Shown: positions 30,349 through 39,714 of the stretch, piece by piece
Layout: the number at the start of each line of letters is the position of its first letter
Numbering within the stretch: the stretch's first letter is position 1
Assembly: GCA_021793295.1 (NCBI GenBank)
Contig: JAJYTA010000018.1
Location: 1 to 41,019, forward strand
Origin: Actinomycetes bacterium
Lineage (GTDB): Bacteria; Actinomycetota; Actinomycetes; Jiangellales; Jiangellaceae
Length of the DNA stretch: 41,019 nucleotides
Direction of reading: 5' to 3'
Notes under the pieces: generated by a model
Told to the model about the DNA's origin: nothing
Seen by the model: the letters and a program-made list of their open reading frames with translations, nothing else
Database searches by the model: none
Made by a program: the position numbers and the translations under genes

Positions 30349-30420
30349 GGTGTCGACGACAGTGACGGGGTCGACGACGGTGACGGGGTCGACGACGGTG
30401 ACGGGGCCGACGACGGCGAC
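30349..30420. repeat. Four tandem 18-bp repeats next to 77-bp copy 3
   Basis: Four units of GGGGTCGACGACGGTGAC type (30349-30366, 30367-30384, 30385-30402, 30403-30420); the middle two are identical and the outer two have a few changes. The array ends 2 bp before copy 3 of the 77-bp element. It lies upstream of trmL; read in the trmL frame it would give a Pro/Ser-rich peptide, probably not translated. Confidence 0.9.
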
Positions 30421-30422
30421 GA

Positions 30423-30499
30423 CACCACGAGGTCTTGTGTCGCACCACGAGGCGTGCACGGGTGGTGGGGGAGGCAATTACCAAGTGAACATGATCATT
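30423..30499 (-). repeat. 77-bp dispersed repeat, copy 3 (overlaps a stop codon)
   Basis: Reverse-strand copy starting AATGATCATG at 30499 and ending GTGGTG at 30423. The TGA stop of the sigma-like gene (30497-30495) is formed by bases 3-5 of the element. It contains two direct copies of CCTCGTGGTG 20 bp apart, either of which could pair with the upstream CACCAC. It has the same gene-relative position and orientation as copies 1 and 2. Confidence 0.9.
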
Positions 30500-31292
30500 C
30501 GACCCGGGTCGGGGGCGGAGAGTCGGCGCGCACAGCGGCGGCGATCTTGCGTACGGCACGGCTGCAGCGCTGCCGCGCGGCCGCCCAACTGAGGCCGTGC
30601 AGCTGAGCTGCGGCGCTGCCGCCGCGGCAGCCCGGACCGGGTGCGTAGACGTCCAGGACCAGCGTCGCGTCTTGAGCAGTGACCGTGCCGGTGTCGACAG
30701 CCCACGCGAGGAGCTCGACGAGCTCGAGGTCCGGCGGCACGTCGCGGTGCGGTGCGTCGACGCGGTGCAGATCGTCCGGCGTGGTGGGGGTCTCATGGCG
30801 CTGGTGGGCATGGTCGGCGACGGTGAGGTGCAGCGTCTCCATGGCGATGTTGGCTGCGACCTTCGATGTGCGCCGATCGACGGGATAGGTGGCGATCACG
30901 GTCCACAGCGCGGTGATCGCGGCCTCTTCCAACGCCGCAGGGACGTCCCGCCCGGCGTGCGAGGACGCGATGCGGATCGCCTTGCCGAGCATGAGCTGAA
31001 GCACCGTCCGGCTCGCGAGCTCGTCGCCGCGGCGGCCGAGACGAAGCAGGGCGAGCAGGATGTCGTCGGCTTGTGCACGGCCCGCTCGAGCGACCCGCCG
31101 CTCCAGCGCCGGTAGGTCCGCGCACCCGGCCAGCGCCGGGTGCGCGCCGGCCCACGCGCGCACAGCCGCACCCGTGGTGGGATCGGCGCACAGGTGGGCC
31201 CACTCGGCGTTGAGGCGCCCGGCGAGCCCGGTCTCACGGCGGCGAGGTGTAGGTGCGGGGGGTGCGGACGGGACGGCGAGGGTGGCGGTCAC
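30495..31292 (-). CDS. Sigma-70-like helix-turn-helix protein of unknown role
   Basis: A 265-residue protein of an uncharacterised actinobacterial family. NAEWAHLCADPTTGAAVRAW and AHPALAGCADLPALERRVAR are near the start; LLALLRLGRRGDELASRTVL and ITALWTVIATYPVDRRTSK resemble sigma region 2-like helices; the C-terminal LSWAAARQRCSRAVRKIAAA resembles a region 4 helix-turn-helix. The GTG at 31292 has a strong AAGGAG 5-6 nt upstream; an upstream in-frame ATG at 31379 lacks such support. Whether it acts as a sigma factor is unknown. It is divergent from the unknown gene at 31506, and two DnaA boxes lie between them. Its stop codon lies inside 77-bp copy 3. Confidence 0.7.
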   Translation of the reverse strand: MTATLAVPSAPPAPTPRRRETGLAGRLNAEWAHLCADPTTGAAVRAWAGAHPALAGCADLPALERRVARAGRAQADDILLALLRLGRRGDELASRTVLQLMLGKAIRIASSHAGRDVPAALEEAAITALWTVIATYPVDRRTSKVAANIAMETLHLTVADHAHQRHETPTTPDDLHRVDAPHRDVPPDLELVELLAWAVDTGTVTAQDATLVLDVYAPGPGCRGGSAAAQLHGLSWAAARQRCSRAVRKIAAAVRADSPPPTRVE

Positions 31293-31416
31293 GGTGGCTC
31301 CTTCCGGATGAACCGATGCCGCCAGGCAACACACCCGCTCTTGCCGAGAGACTTGCCCAGCCGCTGGGCCGGGCGGCAACCGTTCTTGCCCGCCTCAGCC
31401 GCCACCCGGGCAAGGC

Positions 31417-31454
31417 TTGTCCACAACCGCGTGACCAGCGCGGAGTTGTCCACA
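31417..31454 (+). promoter_or_regulatory. Two DnaA-box matches (TTGTCCACA) in direct orientation
   Basis: TTGTCCACA at 31417-31425 and again at 31446-31454, starts 29 bp apart. TTGTCCACA is the preferred DnaA box of high-GC actinobacteria. They lie in the 213-bp region between the divergent sigma-like gene and the unknown gene. Two boxes do not make an origin; control by DnaA, or a titration site, is possible. Confidence 0.6.
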
Positions 31455-31470
31455 GATCGGGTCTGCGCCG

Positions 31471-31499
31471 TTGTGCCGAGGAAACCGCGCGGACAGGCT
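31471..31499 (+). promoter_or_regulatory. Candidate leaderless promoter for the unknown gene at 31506
   Basis: TTGTGC (31471-31476), a 17-bp spacer and CAGGCT (31494-31499), then 6 nt to the ATG at 31506. The -10 box is imperfect. The start codon has no ribosome-binding site, which fits a leaderless mRNA. The second DnaA box ends 16 bp upstream of the -35 box. Confidence 0.35.
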
Positions 31500-31505
31500 C
31501 GGGGC

Positions 31506-33315
<1,810 letters not shown>

Positions 33316-33342
33316 GACGCCCGAACGGGGCCACGCGAGGTA

Positions 33343-33391
33343 TCGTCCGGATCTTTCGTCCGGGTCTTTGCGTCGGGGTCTTTCCATCCGG
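33343..33391 (+). repeat. Short tandem repeats upstream of ggt
   Basis: TCGTCCGGATCTT (33343-33355), TCGTCCGGGTCTT (33356-33368) and TGCGTCGGGGTCTT (33369-33382), followed by a partial unit TCCATCCGG. Period 13-14 bp. They lie 58-106 bp before the ggt ATG, where a regulator or promoter would be expected. A TATCGT hexamer overlaps the first unit. Confidence 0.7.
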
Positions 33392-33448
33392 CCCGGGAAC
33401 CGCCAGGGTTGGAGATCCAACGCCCCGGAACGGCCGAGGAGGAACGTC

Positions 33449-35284
33449 ATGGCGTTCGGACGGACCAGTCGGCTCAGCGCCGTCATCGCAGCAGCGACCC
33501 TGGCCGGCACGGCCTTGCTCAGCCCAGCTGGCGAGGCCGACGCCGCCGGGACAGGCAGCGGCAAGGACGCCCAGCGCAAGGACGCGGTGGCCACCGGCTT
33601 CGGCGGCGCGGTCACCACCGTTGATGCCGACGCCACGGCGGCGGGGCTGGAGATGCTGCGCCGGGGAGGCACGGCGGCTGACGCCGCTGTCGCCGCGGCG
33701 GCGGCGCTCGGTGTGACCGAACCGTTCTCCGCCGGGATCGGCGGCGGCGGGTTCTTCGTCCACTACGACGCCAGCAGCGGCGACGTGTCCACCATCGACG
33801 GGCGGGAGTCCGCACCTGCGGCTGCGACGCCGGAGCTGTTCGTCGACCCCGAGACCGGCCAACCGTTGCCTTTCGACGAAGCCAGGGTGAGCGGGCTGTC
33901 CGTCGGCGTCCCGGGCACGTTGGCGACCTGGGACGAGGCGCTCGGGCGGTGGGGCCGTTACTCGTTACGCCACACGCTGCGTCCGGCGATCCGGTTGGCC
34001 TCGCGCGGATTCGTGGTGGACGAGACGTTCCGATCGCAGGTCGAAGGAAACCAGGACATCTTCGCCGACTTCCCGGCCTCGGCAGAGCTCTTCCTCCCGG
34101 GCGGTGAGCTTCCCGAAGTCGGGTCCAGGCTGCGCAACCGTGATCTGGCGCGCACCTACCGGCAGATCGCTCGGCAGGGCACCGGCGCGTTCTACGGCGG
34201 CGACATCGGGGCCGATGTGGCCGCCACCGTCCAGGAGCCGCCGGTCGCCGACGACGCTGACCGCGTCGTCCGGGCGGGATCCATGACCGAGGCCGATCTC
34301 GCGGGCTACGAGGCGATCGAACGGGAGCCGACCCAGACGCAGTACCACGGCCTCGAGGTCTTCGGGATGGGCCCGCCGTCGTCAGGCGGCTCGACGGTAG
34401 GCGAGGCGCTCAACATCCTCGAGAACGCCGACCTGTCCGCAGCCGACGAAGCCAGCTCGTTGCATCACTTCCTCGAGGCCAGTGCCCTGGCGTTCGCCGA
34501 CCGCAACCGCTATGTAGGCGACTCGGACTTCGTCGACGTGCCGCTGGCCGAATTGTTGTCGCAAGGCTTTGCCGACGAGCGCTTCTGTCAGATCGACCCG
34601 GAGCAGGCCGCGCCGAAGCCCGTCGGCCCGGGCGACCCGGACGGCGACTACGCCCCGTGCGGCGACGTGGCTGCCGTCGGTGGTGCCGGCGAGGAAGGGA
34701 TGTCGACGACCCACCTCACCACGGCGGACCGGTGGGGCAACGTCGTGGCATACACGCTGACCATCGAACAGACCGGTGGCAGCGGGATCACCGTTCCCGG
34801 GCGTGGATTCCTGCTCAACAACGAGCTCACTGACTTCAACTTCGCGCCCACGCAGGGTGAGGCGCCCGATCCGAACCTGCCGGGCCCGAACAAGCGGCCT
34901 CGCTCGTCGATCTCGCCCACCATCGTGCTCGACGACGGTGAGCCGTTCCTCGCGCTCGGCAGCCCGGGCGGTTCGACCATCATCACGACGGTCTTGCAGA
35001 CGCTGCTGAACCGGCTCGATCTCGGCATGGACCTGCCGGAAGCGGTCGCCGCGCCACGGGCATCGCAGCGCAACACCCCGGCGGTCACCGCCGAACCGGC
35101 GTTCATCGACTCATCGGCCGGCGCCGAACTCGAGGCGATGGGTCACGACTTCGAGGCCATGCCCGACATCGGAGCCGTCACCGGCCTGGAGTTTCTCGGA
35201 CACGGTCTCGTGCAGGCTGTCGCCGAGCCGCAGCGTCGTGGTGGGGGTAGCGCCGCGGTGCTCGTCCCGGTGGGGCGCCGATAG
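33449..35284 (+). CDS. ggt: Secreted gamma-glutamyltransferase
   Basis: Ntn-hydrolase that cleaves or transfers gamma-glutamyl groups from glutathione and similar peptides. 611 residues with a Sec signal peptide (SAVIAAATLAGTALLSPAG...ADA), so it acts outside the cell. ADAAVAAAAALGVTEPFSAGIGGGGF and RESAPAAATPELF are typical of the large subunit. The self-cleavage site is GEEGMSTTHLTT with the nucleophile Thr420, and SPGGSTI provides the glycines of the oxyanion region. ATG at 33449 has GAGGAGG upstream. Leu173 is encoded by TTA (33965-33967), a rare codon that can tie expression to bldA-type tRNA in streptomycetes. Confidence 0.94.
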   Translation: MAFGRTSRLSAVIAAATLAGTALLSPAGEADAAGTGSGKDAQRKDAVATGFGGAVTTVDADATAAGLEMLRRGGTAADAAVAAAAALGVTEPFSAGIGGGGFFVHYDASSGDVSTIDGRESAPAAATPELFVDPETGQPLPFDEARVSGLSVGVPGTLATWDEALGRWGRYSLRHTLRPAIRLASRGFVVDETFRSQVEGNQDIFADFPASAELFLPGGELPEVGSRLRNRDLARTYRQIARQGTGAFYGGDIGADVAATVQEPPVADDADRVVRAGSMTEADLAGYEAIEREPTQTQYHGLEVFGMGPPSSGGSTVGEALNILENADLSAADEASSLHHFLEASALAFADRNRYVGDSDFVDVPLAELLSQGFADERFCQIDPEQAAPKPVGPGDPDGDYAPCGDVAAVGGAGEEGMSTTHLTTADRWGNVVAYTLTIEQTGGSGITVPGRGFLLNNELTDFNFAPTQGEAPDPNLPGPNKRPRSSISPTIVLDDGEPFLALGSPGGSTIITTVLQTLLNRLDLGMDLPEAVAAPRASQRNTPAVTAEPAFIDSSAGAELEAMGHDFEAMPDIGAVTGLEFLGHGLVQAVAEPQRRGGGSAAVLVPVGRR

Positions 35285-35301
35285 GGCCAGAGCCGGTCGT
35301 T

Positions 35302-35607
35302 TCAGGTGAGAGCGCGCAGGAGGGCGGTGGTCGCGGCAGCGACGAGGATCACCACGAGGAACGACTGGCGCAGCAACAGAGCGACCACCGCAGCTGCCAT
35401 ACCGGCGAGCAGCCGATAGTCGACGGCGAGCCGCCCGCCTGCGTCGAACAGGCCCGTCGCGACGAGCGCGGCAAGCATCGCCACCGGCAGGAACAGGGCC
35501 ACCCGACGCACCGCGTGGTGTTCGAGCCAGGCTGCGGGAACGGAGACGCCGGCGAGTTTGAGCAGGTAACAGCCGAGTGAGGCGGTGACGACGGCGAGCC
35601 AGATCAT
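35302..35607 (-). CDS. azlD: AzlD-type branched-chain amino acid export subunit
   Basis: Small membrane partner (101 residues) of AzlC in a branched-chain amino acid exporter (LIV-E family). Starts MIWLAVVTASLGCYLLKLAG and has about four hydrophobic helices, ending VVILVAAATTALLRAL. ATG at 35607 overlaps the azlC stop (ATGA), so the subunits are translated together. Converges with ggt, 17 bp apart with no evident terminator between them. Confidence 0.9.
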   Translation of the reverse strand: MIWLAVVTASLGCYLLKLAGVSVPAAWLEHHAVRRVALFLPVAMLAALVATGLFDAGGRLAVDYRLLAGMAAAVVALLLRQSFLVVILVAAATTALLRALT

Positions 35608-36296
35608 GACGACTCCTCGTGTCGGCGACGCGGTAACAGGCCGGCCACCACCGCGATAGGCGCCGCTGCGAGTACCGGCAGCCCCGCCGGGACGAGCGGG
35701 ACGAGCAGCGTGGCGACGAGCGCGCCGCCCGCGGCGACCCACCGCGCGGTGGCCACCCGCAATCGCGGCCACAACAGAGCCAGGAACGCTGCAGGAGCCA
35801 TGGCGTCGAGCCCCAACGCGCCCACGTCGCCGACTCTGGAACTGGCCAGCGCGCCCACGAGCGAGCCGATGTTCCACAGCGAGAACAGCATCGTGCCGGT
35901 GGCCCAGAAGGCGTATCGCTGTTCGTCGGGTTCGTCGCGGGCGATGGCCATGGCCGTGGTCTCGTCGATCACGAGGTGGGCGGCGACCAGGCGCCGGGGC
36001 CCGCGCAGCCCGGCGCGGCCGAGGATCCGGGTGATCGGCACGCCGTAGAAGGCGTTGCGGGCCCCGAGCAGCAGCGCTGTCGGGATTGCCGCCAGCCCGC
36101 CGCCGCCACCGCCGATGACGCCGACCAGGGCGAACTGAGACGCCCCACTGAACATGACCAAGCTCAGCACCATGGTCTGGGCGATGTCGAGGCCAGAGGC
36201 GATGGAGACCGCTCCGAACGAGGCGCCGAATGCGCCTGCGTAGGCGGCCATGGCGAGAGCGTCACGGCGAATCTTCGTGCGGTTGTCTGAGCTCAC
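35604..36296 (-). CDS. azlC: AzlC-type branched-chain amino acid exporter
   Basis: Large membrane subunit of an AzlCD exporter, the pair called BrnFE in corynebacteria. 230 residues with about 7 hydrophobic segments; signature stretches are MVLSLVMFSGASQFALVG and LLLGARNAFYGVPITRIL, and LVIDETTAMA follows. The GTG at 36296 is chosen: TACTGT (36309-36304) lies 7 nt upstream and no ribosome-binding site is seen, as for a leaderless mRNA. An in-frame ATG at 36326 would add 10 residues. It is divergent from the ASCH gene. Confidence 0.9.
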   Translation of the reverse strand: MSSDNRTKIRRDALAMAAYAGAFGASFGAVSIASGLDIAQTMVLSLVMFSGASQFALVGVIGGGGGGLAAIPTALLLGARNAFYGVPITRILGRAGLRGPRRLVAAHLVIDETTAMAIARDEPDEQRYAFWATGTMLFSLWNIGSLVGALASSRVGDVGALGLDAMAPAAFLALLWPRLRVATARWVAAGGALVATLLVPLVPAGLPVLAAAPIAVVAGLLPRRRHEESS

Positions 36297-36303
36297 CGCG
36301 ACG

Positions 36304-36397
36304 ACAGTAGTCAACATGCCCGACACCGCGGAACCGCGGTCACCCGCCTGCGCGGAACAATCGGTCGCAGCCCGGCCCGCCCGCGGTCGGCTACAGT
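36304..36397. promoter_or_regulatory. Divergent leaderless promoters with a central palindrome (azlC / ASCH gene)
   Basis: On the minus strand TACTGT (36309-36304) precedes the azlC GTG by 7 nt; on the plus strand TACAGT (36392-36397) precedes the ASCH-gene GTG by 7 nt. Between them lies ACCGCGG AA CCGCGGT (36325-36340), a 7-bp inverted repeat at about -25 to -40 of the azlC promoter. It could be an operator for azlCD. No Lrp-like gene is near. Confidence 0.5.
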
Positions 36398-36404
36398 CAC
36401 GAAC

Positions 36405-36992
36405 GTGCTGTTCGCGAAGCGTTTCTGGCCTGGTATCGCGGACGGGTCGGTGACGCTGACCTTCCGTCGATGGAAGCAGCGTCAGGCCGTGCCCGGACGG
36501 GCCTACCGGACGGCGGCCGGCATCATCGACGTGAACGCGGTGACCGTGGTCGACCCGAGCGAGATCACCGATGACGAAGCACGCGCCGCGGGTTACCCGG
36601 ATGCGGCCGCCTTGGTCGCCGATCTGCGCGGCGAACCCGGCCTACCGGTCTTCCGCATCGGGTTCGCGTTGGCCGCACGGCCGGATCCGCGCACTGAACT
36701 CGCCAATGACGCACATCTGAGCAGCGACGACGTCACCGCCATCACCCGACGGCTCGACCGCCTCGATGCGGCGTCGCCCTGGGGCGCGTGGACGCGGAGC
36801 ACACTCGAGCTGATCGCGACGTACCCGGAACGCCGCGCCGGTGATCTGGCCGAGATGGCCGGGCGCGAGCGCGCGCCGTTCAAACTCGACGTCCGGAAGT
36901 TGAAGAATCTCGGGCTGACCGAGAGCCTGCCGGTCGGTTACCGGCTGTCGCCGCGCGGGCGTGCTTACCTGGACGCGGTCCGGCCGCACTGA
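36405..36992 (+). CDS. ASCH-domain protein with winged-helix-like C-terminus
   Basis: A 195-residue cytoplasmic protein. The N-terminal part (MLFAKRFWPGIADGSVTLTFRRWK, then AYRTAAGIIDVNAV) looks like an ASCH domain, a fold related to PUA and thought to bind RNA. The C-terminal part (DLAEMAGRERAPFKLDVRKLKNLGLTESL, then YRLSPRGRAYL) resembles a winged helix. The GTG at 36405 lacks a ribosome-binding site but has TACAGT 7 nt before. Similar two-domain proteins exist in other actinobacteria (recalled); function unknown. Confidence 0.78.
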   Translation: MLFAKRFWPGIADGSVTLTFRRWKQRQAVPGRAYRTAAGIIDVNAVTVVDPSEITDDEARAAGYPDAAALVADLRGEPGLPVFRIGFALAARPDPRTELANDAHLSSDDVTAITRRLDRLDAASPWGAWTRSTLELIATYPERRAGDLAEMAGRERAPFKLDVRKLKNLGLTESLPVGYRLSPRGRAYLDAVRPH

Positions 36993-37002
36993 GCCCCGGG
37001 CG

Positions 37003-37638
37003 TCACTTCGGTGGTGTCTGCGCGGGGCCGACGTGGTCGTCGAGCCACTGGCTCACTGGTGCGAGCTCGCGCCAGGCCGTGGCCACCCGCTCGGCGGCCT
37101 CGGCCGAGTGCAGCCACGGCGGCGAGCCGTAGTCGGCATAGCCGACCAGTGATTTCAGCCGCAACAGCTCGAGCCGCTGGTGGTCGGCAGGGTAGCCGCG
37201 GGGCCGGGTCTTCAGCGCTTCACCATCGACGACGTACCCCTTGGCTCGCACGGCCTCGACGCGTTCGGCCAGGTCGATGCCGCTGTGCTCGACGTCGACG
37301 GCGGTACGGAAGCGCTCGATCTGGTCCGGCGACATCCGGTAGTAGCCGCTGGCCACGAACAGGCCGGCTGCGCTGATGTGCAGGTAGTTCCCGCCGATCG
37401 TGACGCCCTGCTGGGTCTTGTACGGGGATTTGTCCTTGGCGAAGCGGACGTCGCGGTACGGGCGGAAGAAGTGCGCCGGTCCGAACTCGGCGGCCAGGGC
37501 GTCGGCGAGGGCCCGGAGCGGGTCGCGCACCGAGTTCTCGTACACGGACTTGTTCTTGGCCCAGAACGATTTCGTGTTGTCCGCTTCGAGATCTTCGTAG
37601 AAGTCCAGCGCCTCGACCGGGATGCCGTTGAACGTCAT
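37003..37638 (-). CDS. DUF2461-family protein
   Basis: A 211-residue DUF2461 protein (TIGR02453-like). Family landmarks: ALDFYEDLEADNTKSFWAKN at the start, FFRPYRDVRFAKDKSPYKTQ in the middle, YYRMSPDQIERFRTAV, and LKTRPRGYPADHQRLELLRL near the end. Cytoplasmic, no membrane segment. The ATG overlaps the stop of the GNAT gene (ATGA), so both are one transcript. Biochemical role unknown. Converges with the ASCH gene, only 10 bp apart. Confidence 0.9.
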   Translation of the reverse strand: MTFNGIPVEALDFYEDLEADNTKSFWAKNKSVYENSVRDPLRALADALAAEFGPAHFFRPYRDVRFAKDKSPYKTQQGVTIGGNYLHISAAGLFVASGYYRMSPDQIERFRTAVDVEHSGIDLAERVEAVRAKGYVVDGEALKTRPRGYPADHQRLELLRLKSLVGYADYGSPPWLHSAEAAERVATAWRELAPVSQWLDDHVGPAQTPPK

Positions 37639-38195
37639 GCCGCGTCCTCGCGCAAGTCGGTGTGCAGGCGTACCTGGCGCAGCGTGGCGTGGGCGTCGTC
37701 GGTGAGATCGAGCGTGCGGTGGGCGGTGTCGGCGGCCCAGCCGGCGGGTTCGAGAAAGCCGCGCAGAGCGTCGTCGCCCACGACGAGCCAGATGCGACCC
37801 CGCGTGAAGCCGTCGGCGCGCAGCGTGTCAGCCGCGGCGGCGAGCAGCCGGGAGCCGTGGCCTTCGCCGAGCTCGTCGGGGTCGATGTGGAACGCCACGA
37901 TCTCACCGTCGGTCGGCTGGGCGTCGGGGTCGTCGGACGGTGCGGTGGCAGCGAATCCGACGACTCGGCCGGCTTCGAGAGCGACCAGGACACGGTGCTT
38001 CGCCGTGGGTGGACGGATGACCGCCTGGCTCCAGGCGGCGGCGAACTCCGCGTCGTCGATGTCGTCGATCAGTTCCTGGGGGAGGAGGTCGGCGTAGGAG
38101 TGCTTCCACGCGCGGGCTTGGAGACGACCGATCGCGTCGGTGTCGGCCGCCCACGCCAGACGGACGCTGCGATCGGCGACGGGCTGTTCGGACAC
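37635..38195 (-). CDS. GNAT-family acetyltransferase
   Basis: A 186-residue N-acetyltransferase-like protein: RLQARAWKHSYADLLPQELI is the usual first helix region of this subfamily, AFHIDPDELGEGHGSRLLAAA is the acetyl-CoA loop (here GEGHGS), and FTRGRIWLVVGDDALRGFLEPAGW is the end of the fold. The GTG at 38195 is used because TAGAGT (38208-38203) lies 7 nt upstream; longer in-frame starts reach 38288. It is first in a two-gene unit with the DUF2461 gene. Substrate unknown. Confidence 0.85.
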   Translation of the reverse strand: MSEQPVADRSVRLAWAADTDAIGRLQARAWKHSYADLLPQELIDDIDDAEFAAAWSQAVIRPPTAKHRVLVALEAGRVVGFAATAPSDDPDAQPTDGEIVAFHIDPDELGEGHGSRLLAAAADTLRADGFTRGRIWLVVGDDALRGFLEPAGWAADTAHRTLDLTDDAHATLRQVRLHTDLREDAA

Positions 38196-38202
38196 GCCGT
38201 CC

Positions 38203-38208
38203 ACTCTA
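38203..38208 (-). promoter_or_regulatory. Candidate leaderless -10 box for the GNAT/DUF2461 operon
   Basis: TAGAGT on the reverse strand, 7 nt before the GTG at 38195. No clear -35 box. Confidence 0.4.
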
Positions 38209-38288
38209 CGACCAGGTGCCACCGGCCCGGGTCGGCCCACCACGCAACAGGCGCGGCCCCGGGTGGGTGGCACGTTGAACTGCTCCAC

Positions 38289-38356
38289 GAAACGGGCGAA
38301 ACGGGCGCGATCACTCGCATTCAGCGTGCCAGGTGGTCACATTCAGCGTGCCAGGC
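38289..38356 (+). repeat. Direct repeats upstream of the paa operon
   Basis: Two tandem copies of CGAAACGGG (38289-38306), then TCRCATTCAGCGTGCCAGG twice (38316-38334 and 38338-38356, one mismatch, period 22, about two helical turns). They lie about 65-130 bp upstream of the paaA -35 box, in the 262-bp region shared with the divergent GNAT gene. The placement fits a binding site for an activator or repressor. Confidence 0.65.
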
Positions 38357-38421
38357 GCCGGGGAGAGGCGGCCGGGGCTCGGGGGGCGGCGAAGGGTATT
38401 ACACCATCACGGCACATATGC

Positions 38422-38451
38422 TGGACAGGTGTCACATGCGCCGCATAGCCT
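38422..38451 (+). promoter_or_regulatory. Candidate leaderless promoter for paaA
   Basis: TGGACA (38422-38427), an 18-bp spacer and TAGCCT (38446-38451), then 6 nt to the paaA ATG at 38458. The start codon has no ribosome-binding site. Confidence 0.55.
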
Positions 38452-38457
38452 GGCCCC

Positions 38458-39423
38458 ATGGACGGCAGCGACGAGCAGGAAGCGGCGTTCTACGCGATCA
38501 TCGACGCCGACGGCCGAATCGAGCCTCGCGACGACATGCCCGAGGCGTATCGTCGCTCGCTGGTCCGCCAGATCGCCCAGCACGCGCACTCCGAGATCAT
38601 CGGCATGCAGCCGGAAGGCAACTGGATCAGCCGGGCGCCCAGCTTGCGGCGCAAGGCGATCCTGCTGGCCAAGGTGCAGGACGAAGCCGGGCACGGCCTG
38701 TATCTCTACGCCGCGGCCGAAACTCTCGGCGTCTCCCGCGACGAGCTGCTCGACAAGCTGCACACCCGGCGCCAGAAGTACTCGTCGATCTTCAACTACC
38801 CCACGCTGACCTGGGCGGACGTAGGTGCGATCGGCTGGCTGGTGGACGGGGCGGCCATCACCAACCAGATCCCGCTGACGCGCTGCTCCTATGGCCCCTA
38901 CGCCCGGGCCATGGTGCGCATCTGCAAGGAGGAGTCGTTCCACCAGCGGCAGGGGTTCGAGGCGCTGCTGGCGCTCACGCGCGGCACGCCCGAGCAGAAG
39001 GCGATGGCACAAGACGCGCTGAACCGCTGGTGGTACCCGAGCCTGGCGATGTTCGGCCCGCCCGACACCGAAGGCGGCGGCGCGAAGCGAAGCACGCACA
39101 CCGAGCAGTCCATGCGGTGGGGCATCAAGCGGTTCAGCAACGACGAGCTGCGGCAGCGTTTCGTCGACATGACGGTCCCGCAGGCCGATGTCCTCGGGCT
39201 CCGGATGCCCGACCCTGACCTGCGGTGGAACGATGAGCGCGGGCACTACGACTTCACCCCGCCGGACTGGGACGAGCTGTTCGCGGTGATCAACGGCGAC
39301 GGTCCGTGCAACGCCCAGCGCATCGAGCACCGGGTGTCCGCCCACCACGAAGGCCAGTGGGTCCGCGACGCCGCGTCGGCCTACGCCGCGAAGCGTCAGC
39401 GTCATCTGGAGGGGGTCGCATGA
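38458..39423 (+). CDS. paaA: Phenylacetyl-CoA epoxidase subunit PaaA
   Basis: Catalytic di-iron subunit of the PaaABC(D)E monooxygenase, which forms ring-1,2-epoxyphenylacetyl-CoA in aerobic phenylacetate degradation. 321 residues, normal length. Carboxylate/His ligands are visible in [33 protein letters not shown] and [20 protein letters not shown]-like motifs and the [21 protein letters not shown]-terminus match the family. First gene of a tight operon; its stop overlaps the paaB ATG. Confidence 0.97.
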   Translation: MDGSDEQEAAFYAIIDADGRIEPRDDMPEAYRRSLVRQIAQHAHSEIIGMQPEGNWISRAPSLRRKAILLAKVQDEAGHGLYLYAAAETLGVSRDELLDKLHTRRQKYSSIFNYPTLTWADVGAIGWLVDGAAITNQIPLTRCSYGPYARAMVRICKEESFHQRQGFEALLALTRGTPEQKAMAQDALNRWWYPSLAMFGPPDTEGGGAKRSTHTEQSMRWGIKRFSNDELRQRFVDMTVPQADVLGLRMPDPDLRWNDERGHYDFTPPDWDELFAVINGDGPCNAQRIEHRVSAHHEGQWVRDAASAYAAKRQRHLEGVA

Positions 39424-39704
39424 GTGGAATGTGGCCGCTGTGGGAGGTGTTCATCCGTGCGCGCCGGGGCATGTCGCACATCCACGTGGGCAGCCTGCAC
39501 GCGCCGGATGCCGAGATGGCGCTGCGCCATGCGCGCGACGTGTACACCCGGCGTGGCGAAGGGGTGTCGATCTGGGTCGTGCCTTCGAGCCAGATCACGG
39601 CCAGCAGTCCGGACGAGAAGGACGCCTTCTTCGATCCCGCGGCCGACAAGATCTACCGGCACCCGACGTTCTACGACGTGCCGGCTGACGCGCCGCACCT
39701 GTGA
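39420..39704 (+). CDS. paaB: Phenylacetyl-CoA epoxidase subunit PaaB
   Basis: Small bridging subunit of the PaaA/PaaC complex. 94 residues: [20 protein letters not shown] and [20 protein letters not shown] are the family signature, with [12 protein letters not shown] in the middle. ATG at 39420 overlaps the paaA stop (ATGA); upstream in-frame codons lie inside paaA. Followed by paaC after 10 nt. Confidence 0.96.
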   Translation: MSGMWPLWEVFIRARRGMSHIHVGSLHAPDAEMALRHARDVYTRRGEGVSIWVVPSSQITASSPDEKDAFFDPAADKIYRHPTFYDVPADAPHL

Positions 39705-39714
39705 GGAGAGGCAC

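Noticed and set aside
30349-30420. CRISPR array
   Set aside because: The 18-bp units are contiguous, without spacers, and no cas genes are present.
30260-30428. Longer trmL start giving a Ser/Pro-rich N-terminus
   Set aside because: The extra residues come from the tandem repeat; the GTG at 30260 has a ribosome-binding site and gives the family length.
29453-30499. Composite transposon formed by the inverted 77-bp copies
   Set aside because: No transposase gene and no target-site duplication recognised; the copies also sit in the same gene-relative position as the lone copy 1.
31417-31454. Replication origin
   Set aside because: Only two DnaA boxes, no dnaA/dnaN/gyr genes and no AT-rich unwinding region.
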